DNA from: Phyllobacteriaceae bacterium
Lineage (GTDB): Bacteria; Pseudomonadota; Alphaproteobacteria; Rhizobiales; Devosiaceae
NCBI GenBank assembly: GCA_012799265.1
Contig: JAAZLP010000023.1
Coordinates: forward strand, 1 to 12,537
Length of the DNA stretch: 12,537 bases
Direction of reading: 5' to 3'
Made by a program: the position numbers and the translations under genes. The notes below the pieces were generated by a model. That model saw nothing but the letters and a program-made list of their open reading frames with translations, was not told where the DNA came from and searched no databases. Below, piece after piece: positions 1 through 6,915 of the stretch (positions are counted from its first letter, which is position 1; each line of letters begins with the position of its first letter).

Positions 1-391
1 CCTTCATCGAGGGGATGACCACCTTGTTGACGTAGAAAGTGCCGTTGAGATTGATCTCTACGACGCGCCGCCACTCGTCCGGGTCATAATCCTCCAGCGG
101 CGCATTATTGCCCGCTACACCCGCCGAATTGACCAGAATGGAGACAGGGCCCACCTCCGCTTCCACTTCTGTGTGGACGCGCTCCAGTCCGCCAAGATCG
201 GTGATATCCACGTTCTTGCTGGAGGCGCCAGCGCCGAGGGCCGTAACTGCCTTTTCCAGAAGCGCGGCGTCCCGGTCCCAAAGGCTTACCTTCGCGCCTG
301 ACGCCAGGATACGCTGCGCCATGGCGGAGCCCAGCCCCTGTGCGCCGCCGGTGACAACGGCCACCTGGCCGCCAAGATCAATATTGTTCAA
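1..391 (-). CDS. SDR-family NAD(P)-dependent oxidoreductase, partial (C-terminus beyond left edge)
   Basis: The first 130 residues of a classical short-chain dehydrogenase are visible. The Rossmann motif TGGAQGLG lies at residues 14-21. An acidic residue, Asp39, follows beta-strand 2 and usually favours NAD over NADP. The usual NNAG motif appears as NSAG at residues 88-91, and the INLNGTFY segment near residue 115 is typical of the family. The catalytic Tyr-x-x-x-Lys lies beyond the window. No ATG is available before the Rossmann motif. I chose a TTG start at 391-389 because GAGGGA sits about 7 nt upstream and the protein then begins at the normal distance from the glycine motif. It is the last visible gene of the minus-strand operon, separated from the preceding Gfo/Idh/MocA gene by a hairpin. 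It probably oxidises a hydroxyl or reduces a ketone on a pathway intermediate; the substrate is unknown. Confidence 0.88.
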   Translation of the reverse strand, partial: MNNIDLGGQVAVVTGGAQGLGSAMAQRILASGAKVSLWDRDAALLEKAVTALGAGASSKNVDITDLGGLERVHTEVEAEVGPVSILVNSAGVAGNNAPLEDYDPDEWRRVVEINLNGTFYVNKVVIPSMK

Positions 392-413
392 TTTGCTTCC
401 CTCGAAAACGAAA

Positions 414-435
414 CGGCCCGGACAGGTCCGGGCCG
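414..435 (-). terminator. GC-rich hairpin with T-rich tail between operon genes
   Basis: CGGCCCGGAC and GTCCGGGCCG form a perfect 10-bp inverted repeat around a 2-nt centre; as RNA this is a 9-bp stem with a 4-nt loop. On the minus strand it is followed by TTTCGTTTTC, a broken T tract. It starts 6 nt after the stop of the Gfo/Idh/MocA gene and ends about 22 nt before the TTG start of the SDR. It could be an intrinsic terminator, a partial attenuator or a 3' mRNA-stabilising hairpin. The downstream SDR has its own ribosome binding site, which favours partial read-through. Confidence 0.55.
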
Positions 436-441
436 CTGAAC

Positions 442-1485
442 CTAGAGGCGGACCACTTCGCCGGAATGGATGGACTCATCGGCGGCCAGCACAATCCGAA
501 GGCTGTTGACCCCATCATTCATATGCGCAGTCAAATCGAGGTCCTCCCTGATGGCCCGGAGCAGATAGCGCTGTTCCCGCTCGCATAGCTCATCGTGGTC
601 AGGCTCATCGGTCATGTCAATGCGCTCATCCGGCCTCGACATGTCGGCGTAGTGGCGCAGGATCTGGTTGGTCTTGGTGTGGGCGTTGATATCGTCCGAT
701 TTCACCCCCGCCGAGTTCTCCGCCATGACGATAGAAACAGAGCCCTTGGGCCCGAAAACGTCCTTCACGAAGAAGGCGGTTTCGCTGACCATCGGGCCCC
801 AGCCGGCTTCGTACCAGCCGACCGAACCATCATCGAACTGCACCTGCAGCATGCCATAGTTCTGCTTGGCGACCTCATCGGTCAGCTTGGCACCAATGGC
901 ATGGACCTTGACCGGCTTGGCATCGGTCATCTGGCACATGACGTCGACATAGTGCACGCCGCAATCAACGATAGGCGGAAAGCTGTCCATCAGCCGCTTG
1001 TGCCAGGACCAGGTTTCACCATTGGACTGCTGGTTGAGGTTCATGCGGAACACCAGCGGCGTGCCAAGCTCGCGGGCGATCTCGATGAACTTGGTCCAGC
1101 TCGGATGCTGACGAAGGATGTAGCCGATAACCAGCTTCTTGCCGGTCCGGTTGGCCGTCTCGACCACCTTCTCCGCGTCTTCCACTGTCAGGGCCATCGG
1201 CTTTTCGACAAAGACATGGGCGCCTGCTTCCATGGCCCTGATGGCATAAGGCGCATGCGTGTCGGGCAGGGTGTTGATCGACACAACATCGGGCTTCAGT
1301 TCTGCCAGCGCCGTTTCGAAGTCATTATACTTGGCCGCCCCCGACAAGGCTGCGGGCAGGTTCACGCTGTCGATATGGCGGGTACAGACCCCGGCCACCT
1401 CGAACCCATCGATGCGCGTATAGGCCAGGGCATGGCTCATGCCCATGTTGCCCAGACCCACGACCAGAACACGCAAAGCGCTCAT
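442..1485 (-). CDS. Gfo/Idh/MocA-family oxidoreductase (copy B)
   Basis: This 347-residue protein has the normal length for the family. The N-terminal Rossmann fold carries GLGNMG at residues 10-15. The EKP motif at 94-96 holds the conserved active-site Lys95. The C-terminal alpha/beta domain has the canonical Asp174-x-x-x-His178 arrangement within DCGVHYVD. Such enzymes oxidise or reduce a hydroxyl on sugars, inositols, glycosides or related compounds with NAD(P) in the cytoplasm. The start is supported by AGGAGG about 6 nt upstream, which overlaps the end of the preceding gene. Only 11 nt separate it from the previous Gfo/Idh/MocA stop, so the two are co-transcribed. The two proteins differ clearly along their whole length and are paralogues, not a recent duplication. 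The specific substrate cannot be deduced. Confidence 0.93.
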   Translation of the reverse strand: MSALRVLVVGLGNMGMSHALAYTRIDGFEVAGVCTRHIDSVNLPAALSGAAKYNDFETALAELKPDVVSINTLPDTHAPYAIRAMEAGAHVFVEKPMALTVEDAEKVVETANRTGKKLVIGYILRQHPSWTKFIEIARELGTPLVFRMNLNQQSNGETWSWHKRLMDSFPPIVDCGVHYVDVMCQMTDAKPVKVHAIGAKLTDEVAKQNYGMLQVQFDDGSVGWYEAGWGPMVSETAFFVKDVFGPKGSVSIVMAENSAGVKSDDINAHTKTNQILRHYADMSRPDERIDMTDEPDHDELCEREQRYLLRAIREDLDLTAHMNDGVNSLRIVLAADESIHSGEVVRL

Positions 1486-1496
1486 GTCCTGCCTCC

Positions 1497-2498
1497 TCAG
1501 CTGATGTGAATGATGGTGCCAGTGCGCGCGGACTCCTCAGCCGCGAGACAGGCCTGCAAGGCGCCGGCAGCATCTTCCGGACGCCCGACATCGGGCTGTT
1601 CCCCAGCAAGCGCCTTGCGGGTGAAGTAGACGAACTCGTCGCGCAGCGCCCCGCCGCGCACGCCGTCAAACATCGGCCAATAGGTCGTGTCCGGGCTATG
1701 GAGCTTGTTGCCATCGACAATGGCGAGGTTGGGGAAAGTGTCCTGGATATGGATGATCCCTTCGGTACCGATGACCGACATGCGCTCGTCAATGTCGAAC
1801 GGCGTCTTGTCTGGCATGCACCACACGGTTTCCAGTGTCGCTGTCGCGCCGCTGGCGAAACGGAACATGGTCTGGCCAATGTCCGGATGCTTGAGATTGC
1901 GCAACGACGTTGTCTGCGCATAAGCCGAGACGATCTTGTCGCCGGTAAGCCAGAGCATGATGTCGGTGTCGTGGATGGCGTCGCCGACGATCGGCCCGAT
2001 CTTCTGCAGGATCGTTGGCGTCCAGGCTGACGGAATATTGCGGCGCGAGGAGAGGGCGATAATCTTGCCGATACGGCCTTCGTCAATCGCCTGCTTGGCC
2101 ATGCGATAGCGCGGGTTGAAGCGCACGACGTGACCAATGAAGAGAATGCCCTTCGACGTCTTGGCGGCTTCAACGATCTTGCGGGCGTCTTCGACGGTCG
2201 AGGCAATCGGCTTTTCGAGGAAGACGTGCTTGCCGGCCTTGAGTGCGGCAATCGCCGGCTCGGTATGCTGGTCCCACATGGTGCAGATGGAAACCGCGTC
2301 GATATCCGGATCGGCCAGCATGTCGTTGTAGTCGGTATAAAGCTTGGTCACGCCAAACTTCTGCCCCTGCTCGGCCAGGCGGTCCGGCGTGCGCGTGCAG
2401 AGTGCTTCCAACTTCAGATTGGGTATCCCCATGATGGTTTCGGCATGGATCTCCCCAAACCAGCCGAGCCCGATAATGCCAATGCGCAGTTGCGACAT
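1497..2498 (-). CDS. Gfo/Idh/MocA-family oxidoreductase (copy A)
   Basis: This 333-residue protein has GLGWFG at residues 10-15 for dinucleotide binding, an EKP motif at 95-97 with Lys96, and the C-terminal dimerisation and catalytic domain. The predicted catalytic segment reads GDAIHDTD at 172-179. Asp173 is therefore three residues before His176, instead of the usual four; copy B has the usual spacing. The ATG is preceded by a purine-rich GGGGAGAAG ribosome binding site, and the gene begins 13 nt after the upstream SDR stop. As a family member it should transfer hydride between NAD(P) and a sugar- or polyol-like substrate. Together with copy B it could carry out an oxidation at one step and a reduction at another, as in known glycoside and anhydrosugar oxidation routes. 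That role is inferred from gene content only. Confidence 0.93.
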   Translation of the reverse strand: MSQLRIGIIGLGWFGEIHAETIMGIPNLKLEALCTRTPDRLAEQGQKFGVTKLYTDYNDMLADPDIDAVSICTMWDQHTEPAIAALKAGKHVFLEKPIASTVEDARKIVEAAKTSKGILFIGHVVRFNPRYRMAKQAIDEGRIGKIIALSSRRNIPSAWTPTILQKIGPIVGDAIHDTDIMLWLTGDKIVSAYAQTTSLRNLKHPDIGQTMFRFASGATATLETVWCMPDKTPFDIDERMSVIGTEGIIHIQDTFPNLAIVDGNKLHSPDTTYWPMFDGVRGGALRDEFVYFTRKALAGEQPDVGRPEDAAGALQACLAAEESARTGTIIHIS

Positions 2499-2511
2499 TC
2501 TTCTTCTCCCC

Positions 2512-3288
2512 TCATAGATCCTCGAGCGTGAGCTCGCGGGTCATCACGATATTTCCAGAACTGAGGCCGCAATCGACCGGGATAACCGCACCTGAAACCG
2601 CGCTCGATGCATCCGAGGCGAGGAACCCCACCACGGATGCAACTTCTTCGGGCTCCACGATCCGGCCCAGCGGGTACCAGCGCTCCAGCGTCTTCAGCAC
2701 GTTCGGGTCTTTCTGCGCCCGCTCACGCCACAGCGGCGTGCGCACCGTGCCGGGCATCACGCAATTGCTGCGGATGCCATATTTTCCCAGCTCCTGCGCC
2801 AGCGTTCGGGTCATCGAGATCATACCCGCCTTGGCAGCCGAATAGGCGGGATCACCCAGCGCGCTCTGGCCATTGACCGAGGCGATGTTGATGATGACGC
2901 CCGCCTTCTGCCGCTTCATCCGTTCCGCAGCGGCATGGGCGCAAAAGAACGCGCCGTTGAGATTGCCGTTGATCTCTTCGGTCCAGCTTTCTGGATTGGT
3001 CAGCCGCAGCACATGGTGGTTGGAATAGCCCGCATTGTTGATGAGCACGTCGACCTGGTCGATCTCGTCAAATGCCGCCTCCACCGCTTCCATGTCGCCA
3101 ATATCAAGCCGCATGAAACGAGCATTGACCCCGGCATCCTCCAGCGTGCTCATGGCGCCGCCCGAGGTGATGGATTTGTCGAGGCCGACGATCCCCGCTC
3201 CGCGCGCGCCAAACCAATGCGCGAGACAAAGGCCGATGCCGCCCGCGGCCCCTGTGATGACGACCGTCTTGCCGGAAAACTCCGCCAT
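2512..3288 (-). CDS. SDR-family NAD(P)-dependent oxidoreductase
   Basis: This complete 258-residue classical SDR has TGAAGGIG at residues 12-19, Asp37 after beta-2 (NAD preference), NNAG at 84-87, Ser137, the catalytic Tyr149-x-x-x-Lys153, and PG at 179-180. The reading frame is open for 21 more codons upstream. I chose the ATG at 3288 because it shares one base with the stop of the preceding TIM-barrel gene (TGATG) and places the Rossmann motif at the normal distance. The longer start would overlap that gene by 63 nt. No strong ribosome binding site is visible, so translation is probably coupled to the upstream gene. The C-terminus extends about 15 residues beyond the usual SDR end. It likely acts in the cytoplasm on an alcohol/ketone intermediate of the pathway. 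Substrate unknown. Confidence 0.93.
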   Translation of the reverse strand: MAEFSGKTVVITGAAGGIGLCLAHWFGARGAGIVGLDKSITSGGAMSTLEDAGVNARFMRLDIGDMEAVEAAFDEIDQVDVLINNAGYSNHHVLRLTNPESWTEEINGNLNGAFFCAHAAAERMKRQKAGVIINIASVNGQSALGDPAYSAAKAGMISMTRTLAQELGKYGIRSNCVMPGTVRTPLWRERAQKDPNVLKTLERWYPLGRIVEPEEVASVVGFLASDASSAVSGAVIPVDCGLSSGNIVMTRELTLEDL

Positions 3289-4466
3289 CACGGCACCCGC
3301 GCCAGAGCGTCGCCGATCCATTCCAGATTGCGGCGGCGCTGGTGGCCCCAATTGTAGAAGGCGATGTCGGTAACCCCGCCGTTGACCAAGATGTCGACCG
3401 CCGACAGGAATTCTGCCTTACTCTCAATGTCCGGATAACTGGGCCGCAAAATGCCGCGGATCGTTGTGTCAGCCGGAAGGCGATGTTTGAGATCAAAGAG
3501 ATCGGCGGCAATGCGCGCGGCACTCGGCTCATAAAAGCAGGCTTCGATGATGCCGGTCGCCTCGCCGATCGCCCTGAGGTCAGTGCCTTCATACCAGGCC
3601 CCGCCCGTTGGCCGCGCAACGGAGGGAATAATGGCGACTTCTGCATCCATACGGACGCGCGCGCGGATTTCCGCCACCAGGCTCGTCACCTGTTCAGCGC
3701 GGAAATCGAGATAGGCACGAAGCTCATGGTTGGTGGCAATTTCAGCCACCCAGAACGCCCGCCCCATGTCGTCGGGAATATCGACCTCGCTATTGAGGAA
3801 GCTCTCGATCCGGTTTGCGACATAGGCCTTGAGCCCTGCGGCATCCACACCCTGCCTGGTCGCGGCCCCGACGCAGTGGTCGCAGAAGCAAAGCCCCATC
3901 AGGCCCTCGAACATCGGATCCTGTCGCACAAAGCTCATCTCGTGATGATAGCCATGCGCATAGGGCGTAAATCCCGGTGCTTCGAGCGACAGGCCGGTGA
4001 CTGAATAGCTCTCGGTCACATCCACGCAAAGCCCGATCGCATAGTCCCGCGCCGCCGGCGCGCTGGGGCAGAGATTATAGAAATAGGGGTCGCCAAAGGC
4101 GTTGCGCACCACGGCGTCCGGATGCTGCATCCCCAGCGCGGTATTGTGCAGCAGCACCATCCACACATTGATATTCATCCGTCCGTCGTCGCAGAGCTCG
4201 TCCAGAATATCGCGCTCGGCGAGGATAGAATTGGGCAGTGGCTTGATTGCGCCGTAGCGGCTGTCTGTATGCCGGAAATAGGCTGTGCCATCTTCCGGGA
4301 AATAGACCTTGCCCGACTTCCCCTTCGGGCGCAGGAACTTGCCGGCGTGATAGGTGCCCGCCAGCGAGACGGTGTCGAGCCCCATATCCTTGAAGGCCGA
4401 GACGGACTCGCCGACGCCATGGTCGGCAAAGTCCCATGCATAGCTCAGGATGGCCTTGTAGCTCAT
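3288..4466 (-). CDS. Uncharacterised TIM-barrel, glycoside-hydrolase-like protein
   Basis: This 392-residue soluble protein has no signal peptide or membrane segment. I do not recognise a characterised member. The pattern resembles hypothetical glycoside-hydrolase-like TIM-barrel proteins: repeated strand-like segments such as LDTVSLAGTYHAG near 30-42 and GLSLEAPGF at 158-166, with Glu162 at the end of a strand as in retaining glycosidases. These are followed by a His-rich HGYHHE at 171-176 and a cysteine cluster CFCDHC at 193-198. The CxCxxC and nearby histidines suggest a bound metal, probably structural. The start ATG overlaps the stop of the VOC gene by 4 nt (ATGA), and its own stop overlaps the next SDR by 1 nt, so the three genes are translationally coupled. 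Possible roles are cytoplasmic cleavage or isomerisation of an oxidised sugar or glycoside. The fold is inferred and the reaction is unknown. Confidence 0.85.
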   Translation of the reverse strand: MSYKAILSYAWDFADHGVGESVSAFKDMGLDTVSLAGTYHAGKFLRPKGKSGKVYFPEDGTAYFRHTDSRYGAIKPLPNSILAERDILDELCDDGRMNINVWMVLLHNTALGMQHPDAVVRNAFGDPYFYNLCPSAPAARDYAIGLCVDVTESYSVTGLSLEAPGFTPYAHGYHHEMSFVRQDPMFEGLMGLCFCDHCVGAATRQGVDAAGLKAYVANRIESFLNSEVDIPDDMGRAFWVAEIATNHELRAYLDFRAEQVTSLVAEIRARVRMDAEVAIIPSVARPTGGAWYEGTDLRAIGEATGIIEACFYEPSAARIAADLFDLKHRLPADTTIRGILRPSYPDIESKAEFLSAVDILVNGGVTDIAFYNWGHQRRRNLEWIGDALARVP

Positions 4467-4801
4467 TGTCCGAACCAGCCGTCCTTGAGGTAGCGCATAT
4501 ATTCAAAGACCATGCCGTGCTTGAGCACGAAGGCCACTTCCAGAAAGTCTCCCACAATGAAGGGCGGGATCAGCACTTCATCGGCTTCGGCCAGACGCTT
4601 TTCCATGTCGTCGATGCGATAGGCGACATGGGGATTGTTTTTGACGATCTCGGGCGTCGGGCTGTCCGGCTCATAACGCAGAAACTCGATATGCTCGGGA
4701 TGATTGCGCGGATTGGTGACCCAAAGGCGCGATTGCTCCACCCAGTCTTCCTGCGGCTGCTTTACGGTCGTGGTGATGCCCACGTGGTCAAATTCGAACA
4801 C
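4463..4801 (-). CDS. VOC-superfamily (glyoxalase-like) metalloprotein
   Basis: This 112-residue protein fits a compact vicinal-oxygen-chelate fold. Each half starts with a strand bearing a metal-ligand-type residue and ends with a Glu-bearing strand. The likely metal set is His6 (FDHVGI), Glu39 (HIEFLRY), His58 (PHVAYRID) and Glu100 (VFEYMRY), which matches the family's usual His/Glu quartet. VOC enzymes use a divalent metal to catalyse isomerisation, epimerisation, elimination or oxygenation. The start is GTG, preceded by AAGAGG about 7 nt upstream; no in-frame ATG lies nearby. It overlaps the TIM-barrel gene by 4 nt. This coupling suggests that the two proteins act on the same or consecutive intermediates. 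The exact reaction is not known. Confidence 0.8.
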   Translation of the reverse strand: MFEFDHVGITTTVKQPQEDWVEQSRLWVTNPRNHPEHIEFLRYEPDSPTPEIVKNNPHVAYRIDDMEKRLAEADEVLIPPFIVGDFLEVAFVLKHGMVFEYMRYLKDGWFGQ

Positions 4802-4826
4802 GGCAATGCCTCTTCAATGACGAAAA

Positions 4827-4849
4827 GGGCGGGGCACTGAACCCCGCCC
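4827..4849 (-). terminator. GC-rich hairpin with T4 after the binding-protein gene
   Basis: GGGCGGGG and CCCCGCCC form a perfect 8-bp stem with a 7-nt loop. On the minus strand it is followed directly by TTTTCG. It begins 10 nt after the stop of the substrate-binding-protein gene and lies about 25 nt before the VOC start. The position is typical of hairpins that protect an abundant binding-protein mRNA and reduce transcription of downstream genes. A full terminator is possible, but no clear new promoter is visible in the 58-nt gap. Confidence 0.6.
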
Positions 4850-4859
4850 GCAGGCTTGA

Positions 4860-5984
4860 TCAGAGGGTGGCTTCGATAGCGGCGATATCGACGGCCTTGT
4901 ATTCGTCGCGCAGCTCGAAGCTGTCGGCGTCGGCCTTGACCTGGGCGTGGTCAAAGTCATTGGCGCCGTCGATCAGTTCGTTGGTCACCACATCGCCGGC
5001 CTTGAGTGGCTGCGAGATCTGGCCGATGGCATGGATGGCATCAAAATAGGTCTGCCAGCTGTCTTCGAGGTGCAGACCCCACTTGCCGCGCTTGTCCCAA
5101 TGGGCGTGCATTAGGCCGCTCTGCTGCATGAGTGATTCAACGGCCGTCGCCGGGTCCATCTGGGTGGCAAGGCCAGGGAATTCGTCCATGGCGATCTGCG
5201 TTGCTGCAGCCGGATTGAGCCACCCGAATTCGAGACCCATGGCCCAGCCGCGAAGATACTTGGTATAGGCTTCGACAAGGGCGGGATCTTCCAGATCCTT
5301 GGCGCGGACAACGAAGCTGTTAGCCGGGAACACGGATGCGTTCTTGCCCAGCAGGTAGTCGAAATCAAAGCCCTGGCCGCGCCACTGGGCGCGCAGGCCT
5401 TCCCAGGTGAGGGCAGCGTCAGCCTGACCCTGTGCCAGCGACTGGCCCCAAGCGGCCACTTCCACATATTTGATCTTGGAAAGGTCAACGCCGGCTGCGG
5501 CCAGCATCGGGTCGGCAATCGACTGCCAGCCAGCCGAACCGAGCACGATGGTCATGCCTTCCATGCCCTTGAGGTCAGCCGGAGCCTTGCCCTTCTGGAA
5601 GGCAAAATCGAACACGTCGCCGGCCATGGTGTGGAACACGGACTTGAGCTTCATGCCCTGTTCAAGGCCGAGCGACAGCACGCCCGGAGACGGATAGCCG
5701 AAGTCCGACTGGTTCTGATCGACCAGCTTGATGGCGGCGGTGGCGTCCTGCGGACCCGCTTCCACGGCCGTTTCGAGGTCTCCGAAATAGCCCATGCGCT
5801 TGGCGACCCAGTAGGCGAAGTCGTCGACCACTTCGAGCGAGCCGCGCGGGGAGACCCAACGAATGGGGCCGTTCTGAGCAAAGGCACGGGTGTTCATGCC
5901 CACTGCCGACAGGGCTACACCAGCGGCGGTGATCTGAAGCATGCGGCGACGGTTAAGTGTCGTTGTAGTCAGCAGATTGGACAT
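4860..5984 (-). CDS. ABC transporter substrate-binding protein, NitT/TauT/SsuA type, Tat-exported
   Basis: This 374-residue periplasmic binding protein has an N-terminal twin-arginine-type signal: NRRRMLQ at residues 11-17, a hydrophobic stretch, and a probable cleavage after AFA at residue 36. No lipobox is present. The mature part resembles the NMT1/THI5-like binding proteins of nitrate, taurine, alkanesulfonate and pyrimidine-precursor uptake systems, including the YWVAKRMGYF segment near residue 58 and a GQADAALTWEG segment typical of the second lobe. The ligand cannot be predicted. The frame is open 153 codons further upstream into the permease gene, but the ATG at 5984 has GGGAGGAA just upstream and is directly followed by the signal peptide, so it is the start. 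The gene lies 62 nt after the permease gene and is followed by a hairpin. Confidence 0.92.
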   Translation of the reverse strand: MSNLLTTTTLNRRRMLQITAAGVALSAVGMNTRAFAQNGPIRWVSPRGSLEVVDDFAYWVAKRMGYFGDLETAVEAGPQDATAAIKLVDQNQSDFGYPSPGVLSLGLEQGMKLKSVFHTMAGDVFDFAFQKGKAPADLKGMEGMTIVLGSAGWQSIADPMLAAAGVDLSKIKYVEVAAWGQSLAQGQADAALTWEGLRAQWRGQGFDFDYLLGKNASVFPANSFVVRAKDLEDPALVEAYTKYLRGWAMGLEFGWLNPAAATQIAMDEFPGLATQMDPATAVESLMQQSGLMHAHWDKRGKWGLHLEDSWQTYFDAIHAIGQISQPLKAGDVVTNELIDGANDFDHAQVKADADSFELRDEYKAVDIAAIEATL

Positions 5985-6046
5985 AAATTTCCTCCCATAT
6001 GTCCGGTTGACGCCATGCCTGGGGCCGGGCGGCAGTGCTGAGGTCG

Positions 6047-6895
6047 TCAGGACTCCCAGCTGGTCCATTTCTTCCCGATGAGGAAGAAGATGACGTAGAT
6101 CGTGATGCCGATGGTCGCGAGCAGCACGATCACAGCGAAGAACTGCGGCATGCGGATCATCGACGAGTAGTAGTTGAGACGGTTGCCCAGCCCTTCCGCG
6201 CCGCCGACCATTTCGGCGCCGACGGTGGTGAGCAGGCCAAAGATCGAACCGATCATCATCCCGACCATGATCATCGGCATGGCCATGGGGATGCGGATCT
6301 TGGTGAAGATCTGCAGCGTCGAAGCGCCAAAGGATTTGGCGAGGGCAATCTTGGCGAGGTCGACGCGGCGGAAGCCCGTGGCGGAGTTGATCATAACCAT
6401 CGGACCCGATGCGAGCGCCACGGCAATGATGCGCGGTTCCCAACCGAAACCGAATTGCAGCACCAGTAGCGGTACCAGCGCCAGCATCGGCGTCGTCACA
6501 AGCAACAGGATGTAAGGCGTGATGATTTTTTCCGCGAACGGGAACTGGGTAATCACCGCCGCCAGCACGAAGCCGATCGAAGCACCGATGCTAAAGCCGA
6601 TCAGCAGTTCGCAGATCGTCGTCACCAGGTGCGGCCAGAGGAACGGCCACTCGGAAATCAGCGCTGCGCCAATGGCGCTTGGAGGCGGGAAAATGTAGAG
6701 CGGCACTTCAAAAAGCCGGATCAGCAGTTCGGCACCGCCAATGATGACGACCGCTACAAGCGCGATGATCGCGATCTCAAACGCGCTGCGGCTCGGCCCG
6801 CCCATCAGCGCACTGGCGCCGCCCGCGATACCTACTTCGGTCTTTTGTCCTTTGCCACCAAAGGTCGGGATTTTGTCCTGCAAGGCATCACTCAT
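6047..6895 (-). CDS. ABC transporter permease, SsuC/TauC type
   Basis: This 282-residue inner-membrane protein has about six hydrophobic segments, roughly at residues 39-60, 92-115, 127-150, 155-172, 206-228 and 252-274. The cytoplasmic EAA-type coupling loop is visible at about 185-207: KSFGAS, then a run ending in KIRIPMAMP, with the conserved Gly190. This matches BPD_transp_1 permeases of the nitrate/sulfonate/taurine group, and FPPPSAIG near residue 69 is also typical of that group. A good ribosome binding site (AGGAGAA) precedes the ATG. The gene starts 20 nt after the ATPase stop. It forms the membrane channel for the adjacent ATPase, probably as a homodimer because only one permease gene is present. 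Confidence 0.94.
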   Translation of the reverse strand: MSDALQDKIPTFGGKGQKTEVGIAGGASALMGGPSRSAFEIAIIALVAVVIIGGAELLIRLFEVPLYIFPPPSAIGAALISEWPFLWPHLVTTICELLIGFSIGASIGFVLAAVITQFPFAEKIITPYILLLVTTPMLALVPLLVLQFGFGWEPRIIAVALASGPMVMINSATGFRRVDLAKIALAKSFGASTLQIFTKIRIPMAMPMIMVGMMIGSIFGLLTTVGAEMVGGAEGLGNRLNYYSSMIRMPQFFAVIVLLATIGITIYVIFFLIGKKWTSWES

Positions 6896-6915
6896 CGAAA
6901 TTCTCCTCGCCTTGC

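Noticed and set aside
595..1509. Plus-strand open frame of 304 codons opposite the Gfo/Idh/MocA gene
   Set aside because: It is exactly antisense to a gene with full family motifs. Its translation is His/Asp/Gly-rich without any recognisable domain, as expected for GC-rich shadow frames.
1325..2251. Minus-strand open frame of 308 codons in another frame of the Gfo/Idh/MocA gene
   Set aside because: The translation is dominated by Ser, Arg and Pro, shows no domain, and overlaps two well-supported genes.
3289..3351. Longer start for the complete SDR
   Set aside because: The 21 extra residues overlap the TIM-barrel gene and are not SDR-like. The ATG at 3288 gives the normal N-terminus and a TGATG coupling.
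5985..6443. N-terminal extension of the binding protein into the permease gene
   Set aside because: The extension is His/Arg-rich and overlaps the permease. The internal ATG at 5984 has a strong ribosome binding site and is directly followed by a Tat signal.
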